16,938 nucleotides of DNA from Gammaproteobacteria bacterium (GTDB taxonomy: Bacteria; Pseudomonadota; Gammaproteobacteria; DRJJ01). How positions within the stretch are numbered: the stretch's first letter is position 1; every line of letters starts with the position of its first letter. The position numbers and the translations under genes were made by a program. The stretch spans positions 1 to 16,938 of the forward strand of contig DRJJ01000059.1 of assembly GCA_011052255.1 (NCBI GenBank). Direction: 5' to 3'. This document shows positions 1-6,325 of this stretch, piece by piece. The notes below the pieces were generated by a model that saw nothing but the letters and a program-made list of their open reading frames with translations, was not told where the DNA came from and did no database searches.

Positions 1-2
1 CC

Positions 3-749
3 AGCGAGGTAGAGGCGATCACCGGGCAGGGGGTAACAGGTATCGTAAACGGGCATCGTTATCGCCTGGGCAGTCCTGCTCTTGTTGGCTGCGATGAATC
101 GGTGTTATCGGCCTCCTCCGCATCACTGGCCAGCCAGATCATTCTGGCAGATGAAAACGGACCATTATGTATCTTTACGCTCGCAGACCGTCTGCGTGAC
201 GAGGCCACAGCGGCTATCGCACTGTTACAGGCGCAAGGTATCAAGATATGGCTGTTAAGTGGAGACAGTAACGACACGGTACGACAGGTCGCACAGGAGC
301 TGGCGGTTGATCATGCTGAGGGCCGCTTACTTCCCGCCGATAAACTTGATCGCCTGAGGCAACTGCAGGACACCGGAGCAGTGGTCGCGATGGTGGGCGA
401 TGGCGTGAATGATGCGCCAGTGCTGGCCGGTGCGGCGGTGTCGATAGCTATGGGTGGTGGCACGCAGTTGGCGCAGGTGAGTGCTGATATGTTGCTATTA
501 TCGGAAAATCTGATGCACCTGAGTGAGGGAGTAAGACAGTCACAACGCACGCGCAGCATCATACGCCAGAACCTGATTTGGGCCATTGTGTATAATGCAA
601 CGGCACTGCCACTGGCAGCAGCCGGTTACATTGCACCGTGGATGGCTGCGCTGGGCATGTCGATTAGCTCCCTGGTGGTGGTATTCAATGCATTACGGCT
701 TTCTGCCAGACCTGAGCAGGTGCAATCCGTTAAACTGACGTCATCATGA
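3..749 (+). CDS. ccoI: Cu+-translocating P1B-type ATPase CcoI/FixI, C-terminal part (5' end outside window)
   Basis: This is the C-terminal third of a heavy-metal P-type ATPase. The reading frame is open from base 3, so the start lies outside the window. Visible landmarks are the P-domain hinge GDGVNDAP (bases about 396-420), the end of the ATP-binding domain before it, and two final membrane helices. The helices carry a YN pair (in IVYNATALPL) and an MSISS segment, the positions that hold metal-binding residues in copper ATPases. In the CcoI/FixI family the pump delivers copper for assembly of cbb3-type cytochrome c oxidase in the inner membrane. The assignment to CcoI rather than CopA rests on the next gene, which is ccoS and overlaps it by four bases (ATGA). 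The phosphorylation site and N-terminal metal-binding domain cannot be checked here. Confidence 0.93.
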   Translation, partial: SEVEAITGQGVTGIVNGHRYRLGSPALVGCDESVLSASSASLASQIILADENGPLCIFTLADRLRDEATAAIALLQAQGIKIWLLSGDSNDTVRQVAQELAVDHAEGRLLPADKLDRLRQLQDTGAVVAMVGDGVNDAPVLAGAAVSIAMGGGTQLAQVSADMLLLSENLMHLSEGVRQSQRTRSIIRQNLIWAIVYNATALPLAAAGYIAPWMAALGMSISSLVVVFNALRLSARPEQVQSVKLTSS

Positions 750-964
750 ATATACTGTACTTACTGATACCCATTGGCCTGGTTTTCCTGGCGGGCGCAA
801 TCTGGTTATTATTATGGGCCATACGCAGTGGTCAATATGATGACCTGGAGGGGCCTGCCTTTCGGGTTCTGATGGATGACGACGATCCACGCATTCCGGA
901 GTATAAACCTGAGCAAAACAGTCAAAAAAAGAGTGATTCTGAGCAAAAACAGGGCGATGTATAG
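746..964 (+). CDS. ccoS: cbb3-type cytochrome oxidase assembly protein CcoS
   Basis: A 72-residue protein with one N-terminal membrane helix (about residues 4-26), followed by the short motif SGQYDDLEGPAFRVLMDDD that typifies the CcoS/FixS family, and a polar Lys/Glu/Gln-rich tail. CcoS is needed for maturation of cbb3 oxidase, acting with CcoI in cofactor insertion. Its ATG overlaps the ccoI stop as ATGA, which suggests translational coupling. In many proteobacteria fnr or a similar regulator follows this operon; here it does not. Length and motif match the family, so confidence is high. An 11-bp hairpin straddles the stop codon (see 959-985). Confidence 0.95.
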   Translation: MNILYLLIPIGLVFLAGAIWLLLWAIRSGQYDDLEGPAFRVLMDDDDPRIPEYKPEQNSQKKSDSEQKQGDV

Positions 965-985
965 AGAACAGGGCGTTTTCTATAC
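959..985 (+). other. Hairpin across the ccoS stop codon
   Basis: Arms of 11 bases, GTATAGAGAAC and GTTTTCTATAC, pair with a single G.T wobble around a 5-base loop AGGGC. The ccoS stop TAG is inside the left arm. No T-tract follows, so it is not a canonical intrinsic terminator. It could act in mRNA 3'-end processing or stability, or in Rho-assisted termination. A second, weaker hairpin (CAGCT/AGCTG, 985-1001) follows at once. Confidence 0.5.
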
Positions 986-1101
986 AGCTGCTTGCAAGCT
1001 GAGGAATTTACTGGAAAAGCAATAATTATACGAATACAGCCATAGTGGGTTACAGTCTAAGTAGATGATATTTGTATAGAATACATATATAGCTGAATTA
1101 A

Positions 1102-1115
1102 TTGACTTTTTTCAA
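1102..1115. promoter_or_regulatory. FNR-like inverted repeat (TTGAC-N4-TTCAA)
   Basis: This 14-base site matches the FNR/ANR consensus TTGAT-N4-ATCAA at 8 of 10 informative positions: TTGA and TCAA arms with exact spacing. It lies upstream of the small ORF at 1257 and just downstream of a cbb3 assembly operon, where oxygen-responsive regulation is common. Whether it controls anything is inference. AT-rich sequence raises the chance of an accidental match. Confidence 0.35.
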
Positions 1116-1199
1116 CCCATAAAAATATTTTATAGCAAAACACCCATAGTCAGCCATGTTTGAGCTTGCTTTTTTGTGTGTCTGGCGCAAGAATTACAC

Positions 1200-1226
1200 T
1201 TGAAACAGGGAGCGAAGTCATATAAG
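1200..1226 (+). promoter_or_regulatory. Possible sigma70-type promoter for the small ORF at 1257
   Basis: TTGAAA (1200-1205) and TATAAG (1221-1226) each match the -35 and -10 consensus at five of six positions, but the spacer is 15 bases, shorter than ideal. Transcription would start near 1233 and give a leader of about 24 bases carrying GGAG. A weaker alternative is TTGACT (1102-1107) with TATTTT (1126-1131), which would give a leader of more than 100 bases. Confidence 0.35.
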
Positions 1227-1256
1227 ATTTCGCTTATATTCATTGGAGATTTAGTC

Positions 1257-1346
1257 ATGTTTACCTTCGAGAATTTTCCCCTGACCATCGTCATTGGGCT
1301 TGTGACAATGGCGTGGCTGTCATTTTTGACAGTGGTGCTTGCATAG
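1257..1346 (+). CDS. Putative 29-residue single-pass membrane microprotein
   Basis: ATG at 1257 opens a 29-codon frame ending in TAG at 1344-1346. The predicted peptide begins MFTFENFPLTIVIGLVTMAW and ends LSFLTVVLA. After a short polar N-terminus with a single acidic residue, it is almost wholly hydrophobic over about 20 residues, enough for one membrane helix. Support for it being a gene: a GGAG ribosome binding site at 1244-1247 with 9-base spacing, a possible promoter just upstream, and a strong intrinsic terminator 34 bases after the stop, giving a compact transcription unit. I do not recognise the peptide. Very small helical subunits are known for terminal oxidases (CydX for bd, CcoM/CcoQ for cbb3), and the neighbouring cco genes make such a role a reasonable guess only. 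No homology is claimed. Confidence 0.5.
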   Translation: MFTFENFPLTIVIGLVTMAWLSFLTVVLA

Positions 1347-1379
1347 TTTTTTGCAGGTATTATTCGCTCCCAAGTATGC

Positions 1380-1406
1380 GGCCTCACGGATGTGAGGCCG
1401 TTTTTT
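1380..1406 (+). terminator. Rho-independent terminator after the 29-codon ORF
   Basis: GGCCTCAC (1380-1387) pairs perfectly with GTGAGGCC (1392-1399) around a GGAT loop, then comes G and six T (1401-1406). The T-tract is on the plus strand only, so it ends transcription of the small upstream ORF, and perhaps ccoS read-through, rather than that of the minus-strand gene ending at 1431. Confidence 0.88.
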
Positions 1407-1430
1407 ATGGTGCTGTGAGTGAGTGGCCTG

Positions 1431-2555
1431 TTAAAACGGGTTTTCACTGAACTGCTGCTGGATAGACTCAACCTCAGACCGGTTGGTGACCAGTGCATCG
1501 ACGCAGTTTCTGTCCAGTTTGTTATCGGCCAGCTGGTTCAATTCTTCGAAGGCATGGTCTATGCTCCAGGCAGATTTATAGGGCCGCCTGCTGGTGAGCG
1601 CATCAAATACGTCTGCCACAGCAACAATGCGCGCCTCCAGCGGGATATCATCACCTTTAATGCCGGTAGGATAACCTCTGCCGTCTATGGCTTCGTGATG
1701 CAACCCTATGATGTTGCGTAATATATCAATGTGATAAAAGTTTTCCAGGCTAAAGTTTTTAAGTAATCCATCAATGATATCGCGGCCTTTTTGCGCATGT
1801 GTCTGCATGATGGTCGTTTCGTGCTCATCGAGGTTGCCCGCCTTCAGAAGTATATGATCCGGTATGGCAATTTTGCCGATGTCGTGTAGTGGTGAGAATA
1901 AAAAGATATGTTCAATGTAGTCATCATCCAGATCATATTTCTCGGCGAGAGTGACTGCGACCAGGCGTGAATAACGCGACATCCTGTCTAGATGGCTGCC
2001 TGTTTCGGGGTCACGTAAGTGCGTGATATGCCCGGTGGTCTTGATTGCGGCAAGTAAGGTATGGACTGATTCCAGCTCTGACACCACCATCAGAGACAGC
2101 ATGTGCCCTATCATGTCCAGTTCATACAGGACTTCAGGCTTGAATGAATTGATTTGTCTGGAATTAAAAAAGATAAAGCCAAAAAAGCGACTATTGTGAA
2201 ACATCGGCATGGTGTAGCTGGATGCGTAACCGGAGCGCCCGATGCGACGTGTGTGCTCATGGGTGGCATCCTCGAAGGTAAGCATATTGTTAATGACACG
2301 TGGTTTCCCTTTCTCCAGCAGGGCCTTGAGTGAAGGCGCATCATCCAGGCGGGCCTGATAGTTGTTAAGAGGTGAGTCACCATCGCTGCTATGCAGGTAG
2401 GTTTTCAGAACGGTGGTTACCGGGTCATAAATGGTAATCGCAATACGGGCGATAAACGGGAAATGTTGTTTGATAGCTTCATGTGTACAAATAAGCTTTT
2501 CTTTTAACGGGATGTCAAAATCCAGTTCGCCGAGTATATCTTTGTGGTCAATCAT
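1431..2555 (-). CDS. GAF-HD-GYP cyclic-di-GMP phosphodiesterase
   Basis: A cytoplasmic protein of 374 residues with no signal peptide or membrane helix. Residues about 20-160 look like a GAF sensor domain. Residues about 165-350 are an HD-GYP domain with its signature intact: ETGSH (184-188), catalytic pair H224-D225 in HDIGK, H253, HHE (286-288) and DGRGYP (291-296), then VADVFDALTSRRPYK (313-327). Enzymes with this set hydrolyse cyclic-di-GMP, usually with two or three metal ions. There is no receiver domain, so it is not a classical RpfG-type response regulator; a ligand or redox signal at the GAF domain is more likely. It is the last gene of a five-gene minus-strand run, 107 bases after the kinase gene. 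A weak AGTATA (-10 TATACT on the minus strand) lies in that gap, so it may have its own promoter. Product assignment is firm; physiological role is unknown. Confidence 0.93.
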   Translation of the reverse strand: MIDHKDILGELDFDIPLKEKLICTHEAIKQHFPFIARIAITIYDPVTTVLKTYLHSSDGDSPLNNYQARLDDAPSLKALLEKGKPRVINNMLTFEDATHEHTRRIGRSGYASSYTMPMFHNSRFFGFIFFNSRQINSFKPEVLYELDMIGHMLSLMVVSELESVHTLLAAIKTTGHITHLRDPETGSHLDRMSRYSRLVAVTLAEKYDLDDDYIEHIFLFSPLHDIGKIAIPDHILLKAGNLDEHETTIMQTHAQKGRDIIDGLLKNFSLENFYHIDILRNIIGLHHEAIDGRGYPTGIKGDDIPLEARIVAVADVFDALTSRRPYKSAWSIDHAFEELNQLADNKLDRNCVDALVTNRSEVESIQQQFSENPF

Positions 2556-2662
2556 TGTTTGGTCCGGAGTTAATTCGTTCGTTTGTGTGAAGTATAGCGG
2601 CTAAACTGGAAGGCCCTGAAATACCATGGAGTCATCAGGGAATAGCGGTTATGTAACACAGA

Positions 2663-4225
2663 TTATATGTCCAGGGAAGACAGTAGCTGCGGTATATCTA
2701 TTGGTTGGTTGGTGTCTAGATATATGCTGTGCAATTTTTCCTTTTCATCCAGCGGGTCAGCCATTTTCAATTGATGGTCGAGTACCTGAGCGTTGGCCTC
2801 TGAGGCATCAGCAGCAGACTGGTATCGTCTGATTATGCGTTCTTTCAGTAAAGTTTTTGGAGCCTGGCAATTTATCAGGCGCAAGGGTGTTTCTAATTGT
2901 ATCGCTAAATCGTAAAACTGTTGCCGCTTGCTCCTGGACAGGAAAGACGCATCAACTATGATGTGGTAGCCTGATTTTAAGGTGGTAGACGTAATATTGG
3001 CAAGGCGGTCATAGGTTTTGTCGCTGACACCACTGGCATAGAGGCCATCATCTGTAGATGAGCCGGAACGCTGGGTCTCAGTCATACCAGACAGGCGTTT
3101 GCGTTCTATATCTGAACGTACATGTACAGCGCCAAGCTGAATGGCCAGATCATCGGCAACGGTTGTTTTGCCGGAGCCGGAAAGGCCATGCATAATAATC
3201 AGAACGGGTTGGTTCTTGCATAAATATTTTTCTGCCAGAGAGAGGTATGACTGAAACTCTGCCATTATCTGATCGTGGTCACTGTGTCCAACATTTTCCT
3301 GATGGGCGCGGATGCAATCAACCTTGGCACGAACCATCGCCCGATAGAGCAGATAGTATCGTAATAACCGGATGCCTTCGTAGTCACCTGTCAGCTGCAG
3401 GTAGCGGTTCAGAAATAGCCAGGCATGAGAGGATTGATGGCGGCTATCCAGATCCATGACGGTAAACGAAATTTCACTAATAACATCGATCCAGTACAGG
3501 TTGGGATTGAAGTCAATACAGTCAAAGATAAGGATATCATCCTGAACCAGTGCCAGATTATGGAGATGAAGGTCGCCATGGCACTCACGGATGTATCCCT
3601 CAGTCTTACGGTGTTCAAATATCGGCTTTAATGTAGCCCAGGTTTGCGATGTCCATTGCCTGATTTGCTTGAGTCGAGAATGAGTCTGGCCATCAGAAAG
3701 AAGAGACTGTATCTGATCCAGATTTTCTATACAGGGACCGAGAATACTGTCTGGTGAACCGTAGGGTGTTGAAGGACTGGCTTTAGCTATGCTCTGGTGA
3801 AAGGTTGCAACTTTACTGGCCAGAACGCGAATGTGTTCATGTTTAAGCTCATTTCGAGAGAGCAGTTTGTCTAGTTCATAATCAGGATCAAATTGCTTCA
3901 TCCTGACGGCATATTCAATGGCGGGACCGCTTCCATTAAGAACAGGTCTGTCAGGAGTTCCACATATCGCAACAACATCAAGGTATATATCGGGCGCCAG
4001 ACGTGAGTTCAGGCGCATTTCTTCTTCGCAGTAATATTTTCGCTTAACCAGGCTGGAAAAATCCAGAAAAACGAGGTTTACCGGTTTTTTGATTTTGTAG
4101 GCATAGGGGCCGGTCAGGATAACCCAGGAAATATGGGTTTCGACCAGTTTAATAGCCGTAACCTCATGTGGATAGACAACCGGGTTTTGAAGAGAGCGGA
4201 TTAAAATATCGGTTTCATTACCCAT
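2663..4225 (-). CDS. Bifunctional aminoglycoside phosphotransferase-like / P-loop ATP-binding protein
   Basis: A 520-residue two-domain protein. The N-terminal part (about 1-330) is a kinase-like fold of the aminoglycoside-phosphotransferase type: CHGDLHLHN (215-223, catalytic Asp218) and the metal-binding stretch FDCIDFNP (234-241). The C-terminal part (about 338-520) is a P-loop kinase: GLSGSGKTT Walker A (347-355) and a possible Walker B strand ending in D425. The combination matches the conserved COG2187/COG0645 family, often annotated as bifunctional aminoglycoside phosphotransferase/ATP-binding protein. The substrate of that family is not established, and the name should not be read as antibiotic resistance. 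The gene lies 43 bases downstream of the histidine kinase gene and is co-directional with it. No convincing ribosome binding site precedes the ATG (upstream sequence CTGAATGTC), so it may depend on translation from upstream. Confidence 0.85.
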   Translation of the reverse strand: MGNETDILIRSLQNPVVYPHEVTAIKLVETHISWVILTGPYAYKIKKPVNLVFLDFSSLVKRKYYCEEEMRLNSRLAPDIYLDVVAICGTPDRPVLNGSGPAIEYAVRMKQFDPDYELDKLLSRNELKHEHIRVLASKVATFHQSIAKASPSTPYGSPDSILGPCIENLDQIQSLLSDGQTHSRLKQIRQWTSQTWATLKPIFEHRKTEGYIRECHGDLHLHNLALVQDDILIFDCIDFNPNLYWIDVISEISFTVMDLDSRHQSSHAWLFLNRYLQLTGDYEGIRLLRYYLLYRAMVRAKVDCIRAHQENVGHSDHDQIMAEFQSYLSLAEKYLCKNQPVLIIMHGLSGSGKTTVADDLAIQLGAVHVRSDIERKRLSGMTETQRSGSSTDDGLYASGVSDKTYDRLANITSTTLKSGYHIIVDASFLSRSKRQQFYDLAIQLETPLRLINCQAPKTLLKERIIRRYQSAADASEANAQVLDHQLKMADPLDEKEKLHSIYLDTNQPIDIPQLLSSLDI

Positions 4226-4268
4226 GACATTCAGTATGATATATCCAGTTTATATAAAGTTAAATGAT

Positions 4269-5729
4269 TTAAGGGCTGGTTGGCAAGGTTAACCAGAAAC
4301 ATGCACCCTGATCAACTTTTCCTTCAGCGCGAATACTCCCCCCGTGCTTTGTTAATACCCGGTGCACAGTTGCCAGACCAATGCCGGTCCCTTCGAACTG
4401 GGAATCGGTATGGAGGCGCTGCAACGGAGCGAACAGCTTATTGCTGTATTGCATATCAAAACCGGCGCCATTATCTTTTATAATAATAACCTGTGCAGCA
4501 TCAGTCTCAGTTTTACTGATTTCGATAGTGGGTGAGGCTTGATATCTAGTGTATTTCCATGCGTTGCCAATCATGTTTTCAAATGCCAGCATGATAAGCT
4601 TTTTATCGGCCTTGATATGCATGTCGGCTTGTATAGTAACATTAATGCTTCGATTATTTTCCTTTTGATCATGGAATCTTTCCAGAATTTGTGAACATAG
4701 CTCTGTCAGGTTTATATCGACAATATTCAGGTCGGCCCTGGATATTTGCGAGAGTAATAATATGTCATCGATTATAGAACCCATGCGGGTAGTGGCATTG
4801 CAAACACGGTGCAGATATCCCTTCCCGTCATCGTCAAGGCAGTCTGAATAATCCTCAAGCAGAATTCGACTGAAACCATCTATGCTACGAAGAGGAGAAC
4901 GAAGGTCATGAGAAACAGAATAGCTGAAAGTCTCCAGCTCTCCCAGGGCAATTTCCAGCTCTCTGGTTCTGTATTTTACTCGTAACTCAAGCTCACTTTT
5001 GGCTTCCTTTAGTTTTAGTTCTACCTGGTCGCGTTGAATTTGACCTTCTTCAATACTCTTCATTAGCTGATTGAACTGGGTGTATAGATCACCGATCTCA
5101 TCATTAGAAGTCTTTTCAATTCGTTGATTGAAATTGTGACTTGTCTGAACGTGTTTTGCAAAGTCGGTTAGCTTTAGTATTGGGAGTGAGATGAGCGCCT
5201 GAAGTTTTATCGCCATGAGAAAGCTGAAAAGCATTATAGTGATAAAAAGAATTGTACCGACAAACATGGAGTGGAGAATCTTCCTGTCCTGCTCCCGGGT
5301 CGACAGTTGCATGTATAGATAACCGTAAATTCTGTCGTTATCGCTGATCGGGTGCATAATATGCAATGTATCTGACTTGAATATGATTCGTTGTGAAAAG
5401 TCCCTGGTAAGTATTTTGTCTGGTTGGCCATAGCGGGCAAAAAGTTCTCTATTTTTATTAAACAGCGCGGCGCTTATCAGGTTGGGTAATCCCCGAAGGG
5501 TATTTAATGTTTTTATCGCGGCATTTCTGTCGCCAAATGTCAGGTCGGGGATAGCGTAGCTTCCAACGGTTTCAGCTATTTGCAAAGAATTACTGGATAG
5601 CTCAGCACGTATACGTTTAATCTCGTAAAATGTTGTGTAGGTGAGCAGCGTTAGCACTGAAAGGAGGCTGACTGACACAACAATTACGATTAATTTGTGT
5701 TTAATTGACAAGTCTTGAAAGACTTTCAT
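4269..5729 (-). CDS. Membrane sensor histidine kinase (CHASE8-like periplasmic domain, HAMP, HisKA, HATPase_c)
   Basis: A 486-residue inner-membrane kinase. Order: cytoplasmic start, helix 1 (about 13-32), periplasmic region (about 34-150), helix 2 (about 153-173), HAMP (about 175-230), coiled coil (about 228-262), HisKA with phosphoacceptor H274 in SVSHDLRSPL, and HATPase with N-box ENMIGNAWKYT (384-394), G1 DNGAGFD (419-425), F-box near 433 and G2 GTGIGLA (447-453). All catalytic motifs are intact. The periplasmic segment, with LTFGDRNAAIKTLNTL and a following AALFNKNRELFARYG, resembles the CHASE8 domain of YfiN/DgcN-type proteins, which is the partner of YfiR. The start overlaps the yfiR-like stop as ATGA, so the two are translationally coupled. 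I infer that the YfiR-like protein regulates this kinase. No partner response regulator lies beside it. Confidence 0.93.
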   Translation of the reverse strand: MKVFQDLSIKHKLIVIVVSVSLLSVLTLLTYTTFYEIKRIRAELSSNSLQIAETVGSYAIPDLTFGDRNAAIKTLNTLRGLPNLISAALFNKNRELFARYGQPDKILTRDFSQRIIFKSDTLHIMHPISDNDRIYGYLYMQLSTREQDRKILHSMFVGTILFITIMLFSFLMAIKLQALISLPILKLTDFAKHVQTSHNFNQRIEKTSNDEIGDLYTQFNQLMKSIEEGQIQRDQVELKLKEAKSELELRVKYRTRELEIALGELETFSYSVSHDLRSPLRSIDGFSRILLEDYSDCLDDDGKGYLHRVCNATTRMGSIIDDILLLSQISRADLNIVDINLTELCSQILERFHDQKENNRSINVTIQADMHIKADKKLIMLAFENMIGNAWKYTRYQASPTIEISKTETDAAQVIIIKDNGAGFDMQYSNKLFAPLQRLHTDSQFEGTGIGLATVHRVLTKHGGSIRAEGKVDQGACFWLTLPTSP

Positions 5730-6289
5730 AGCTTGTCTCCGGAAGGTTCAACTATATTGGCCAGCTTGAGCAGTCGGCTGCTGATGGTAATCTGGGCTGC
5801 CACAGCGGCCTGCCTGTTTATTTCAAAGCCGAGGGACTTGTTTCGCGGATAAAAATTAATTATCACGCCATCCACAGCGTAACCCGGACTATCGCTGATC
5901 GTGAGTATGGGCTGGCCTTTTGTAAGCGCGAGGATCTTCTTTAGTTTGATATCAGATGTCGACGAAATAAACAGAACATGACAGTCGGTAATCTTATCGT
6001 ATTCTGCGACCTGTTTTACCTGTATAGCATTGTTGTTAAATCGGGATAGTCTGGCGGCCTGTTCCAATGAGCCTTTAAAAGGATTAATACCAGCTATGCA
6101 AATTGTAAATCCTGTTTCATCCTCGTATGCGGTGCTACCGGCGGGCCATTTTATGAAGTGTAAAAACTTTTCGATAAACGCGGCCTTGAGATCATATTCA
6201 CTTGATGCGGCATAAGAGATACCCCCGTAGGAAATAATGCTGAAAAAAAGAATGAGCAGGTGAATTGTTCGGCTGTGAATTCGCATCAT
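5726..6289 (-). CDS. YfiR-family periplasmic protein (DUF4154)
   Basis: A 187-residue exported protein. It has a cleavable signal peptide (about 1-27, hydrophobic LLILFFSIIS, cleavage after SYA), then the family opening EYDLKAAFIEKFLHFIKWP (31-49) and the closing SLGFEINRQAAVAAQITISS (152-171), both typical of YfiR/DUF4154. In Pseudomonas and E. coli, YfiR sits in the periplasm and represses the diguanylate cyclase YfiN by binding its CHASE8 domain. Here the downstream, overlapping gene is instead a histidine kinase with a CHASE8-like domain. Only two cysteines remain in the mature part, C64 and C103, 39 residues apart. There is no Shine-Dalgarno match before the start; the tandem ATGATG leaves the exact first codon uncertain by one. 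It lies 36 bases after the receptor gene. Confidence 0.9.
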   Translation of the reverse strand: MMRIHSRTIHLLILFFSIISYGGISYAASSEYDLKAAFIEKFLHFIKWPAGSTAYEDETGFTICIAGINPFKGSLEQAARLSRFNNNAIQVKQVAEYDKITDCHVLFISSTSDIKLKKILALTKGQPILTISDSPGYAVDGVIINFYPRNKSLGFEINRQAAVAAQITISSRLLKLANIVEPSGDKL

Positions 6290-6325
6290 TTAATAATTTA
6301 TGGATGGTTAACGATTTTTTGAAAA

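Noticed and set aside
1154..1201. 15-codon ORF starting MFELAF upstream of the microprotein
   Set aside because: No ribosome binding site, very short, no hydrophobic or other recognisable pattern.
1130..1498. 122-codon minus-strand ORF over the spacer and end of the HD-GYP gene
   Set aside because: It runs antisense through the terminator and the microprotein ORF, overlaps the HD-GYP 3' end in another frame, and has low-complexity Ser/Thr/Lys composition without motifs.
1419..1721. 100-codon plus-strand ORF opposite the HD-GYP gene
   Set aside because: It is antisense to the conserved HD-GYP C-terminal region, and it starts just after a terminator with no promoter.
2614..2640. Hairpin CCCTGA/TCAGGG between the P-loop kinase and HD-GYP genes as a terminator
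   Set aside because: Only six base pairs with a 15-base loop and no T-tract on either strand.
2663..4225. Antibiotic-resistance gene, from the aminoglycoside-phosphotransferase-like domain
   Set aside because: The two-domain family is a conserved chromosomal one of unknown substrate; the APH fold is shared by many kinases that do not act on antibiotics.
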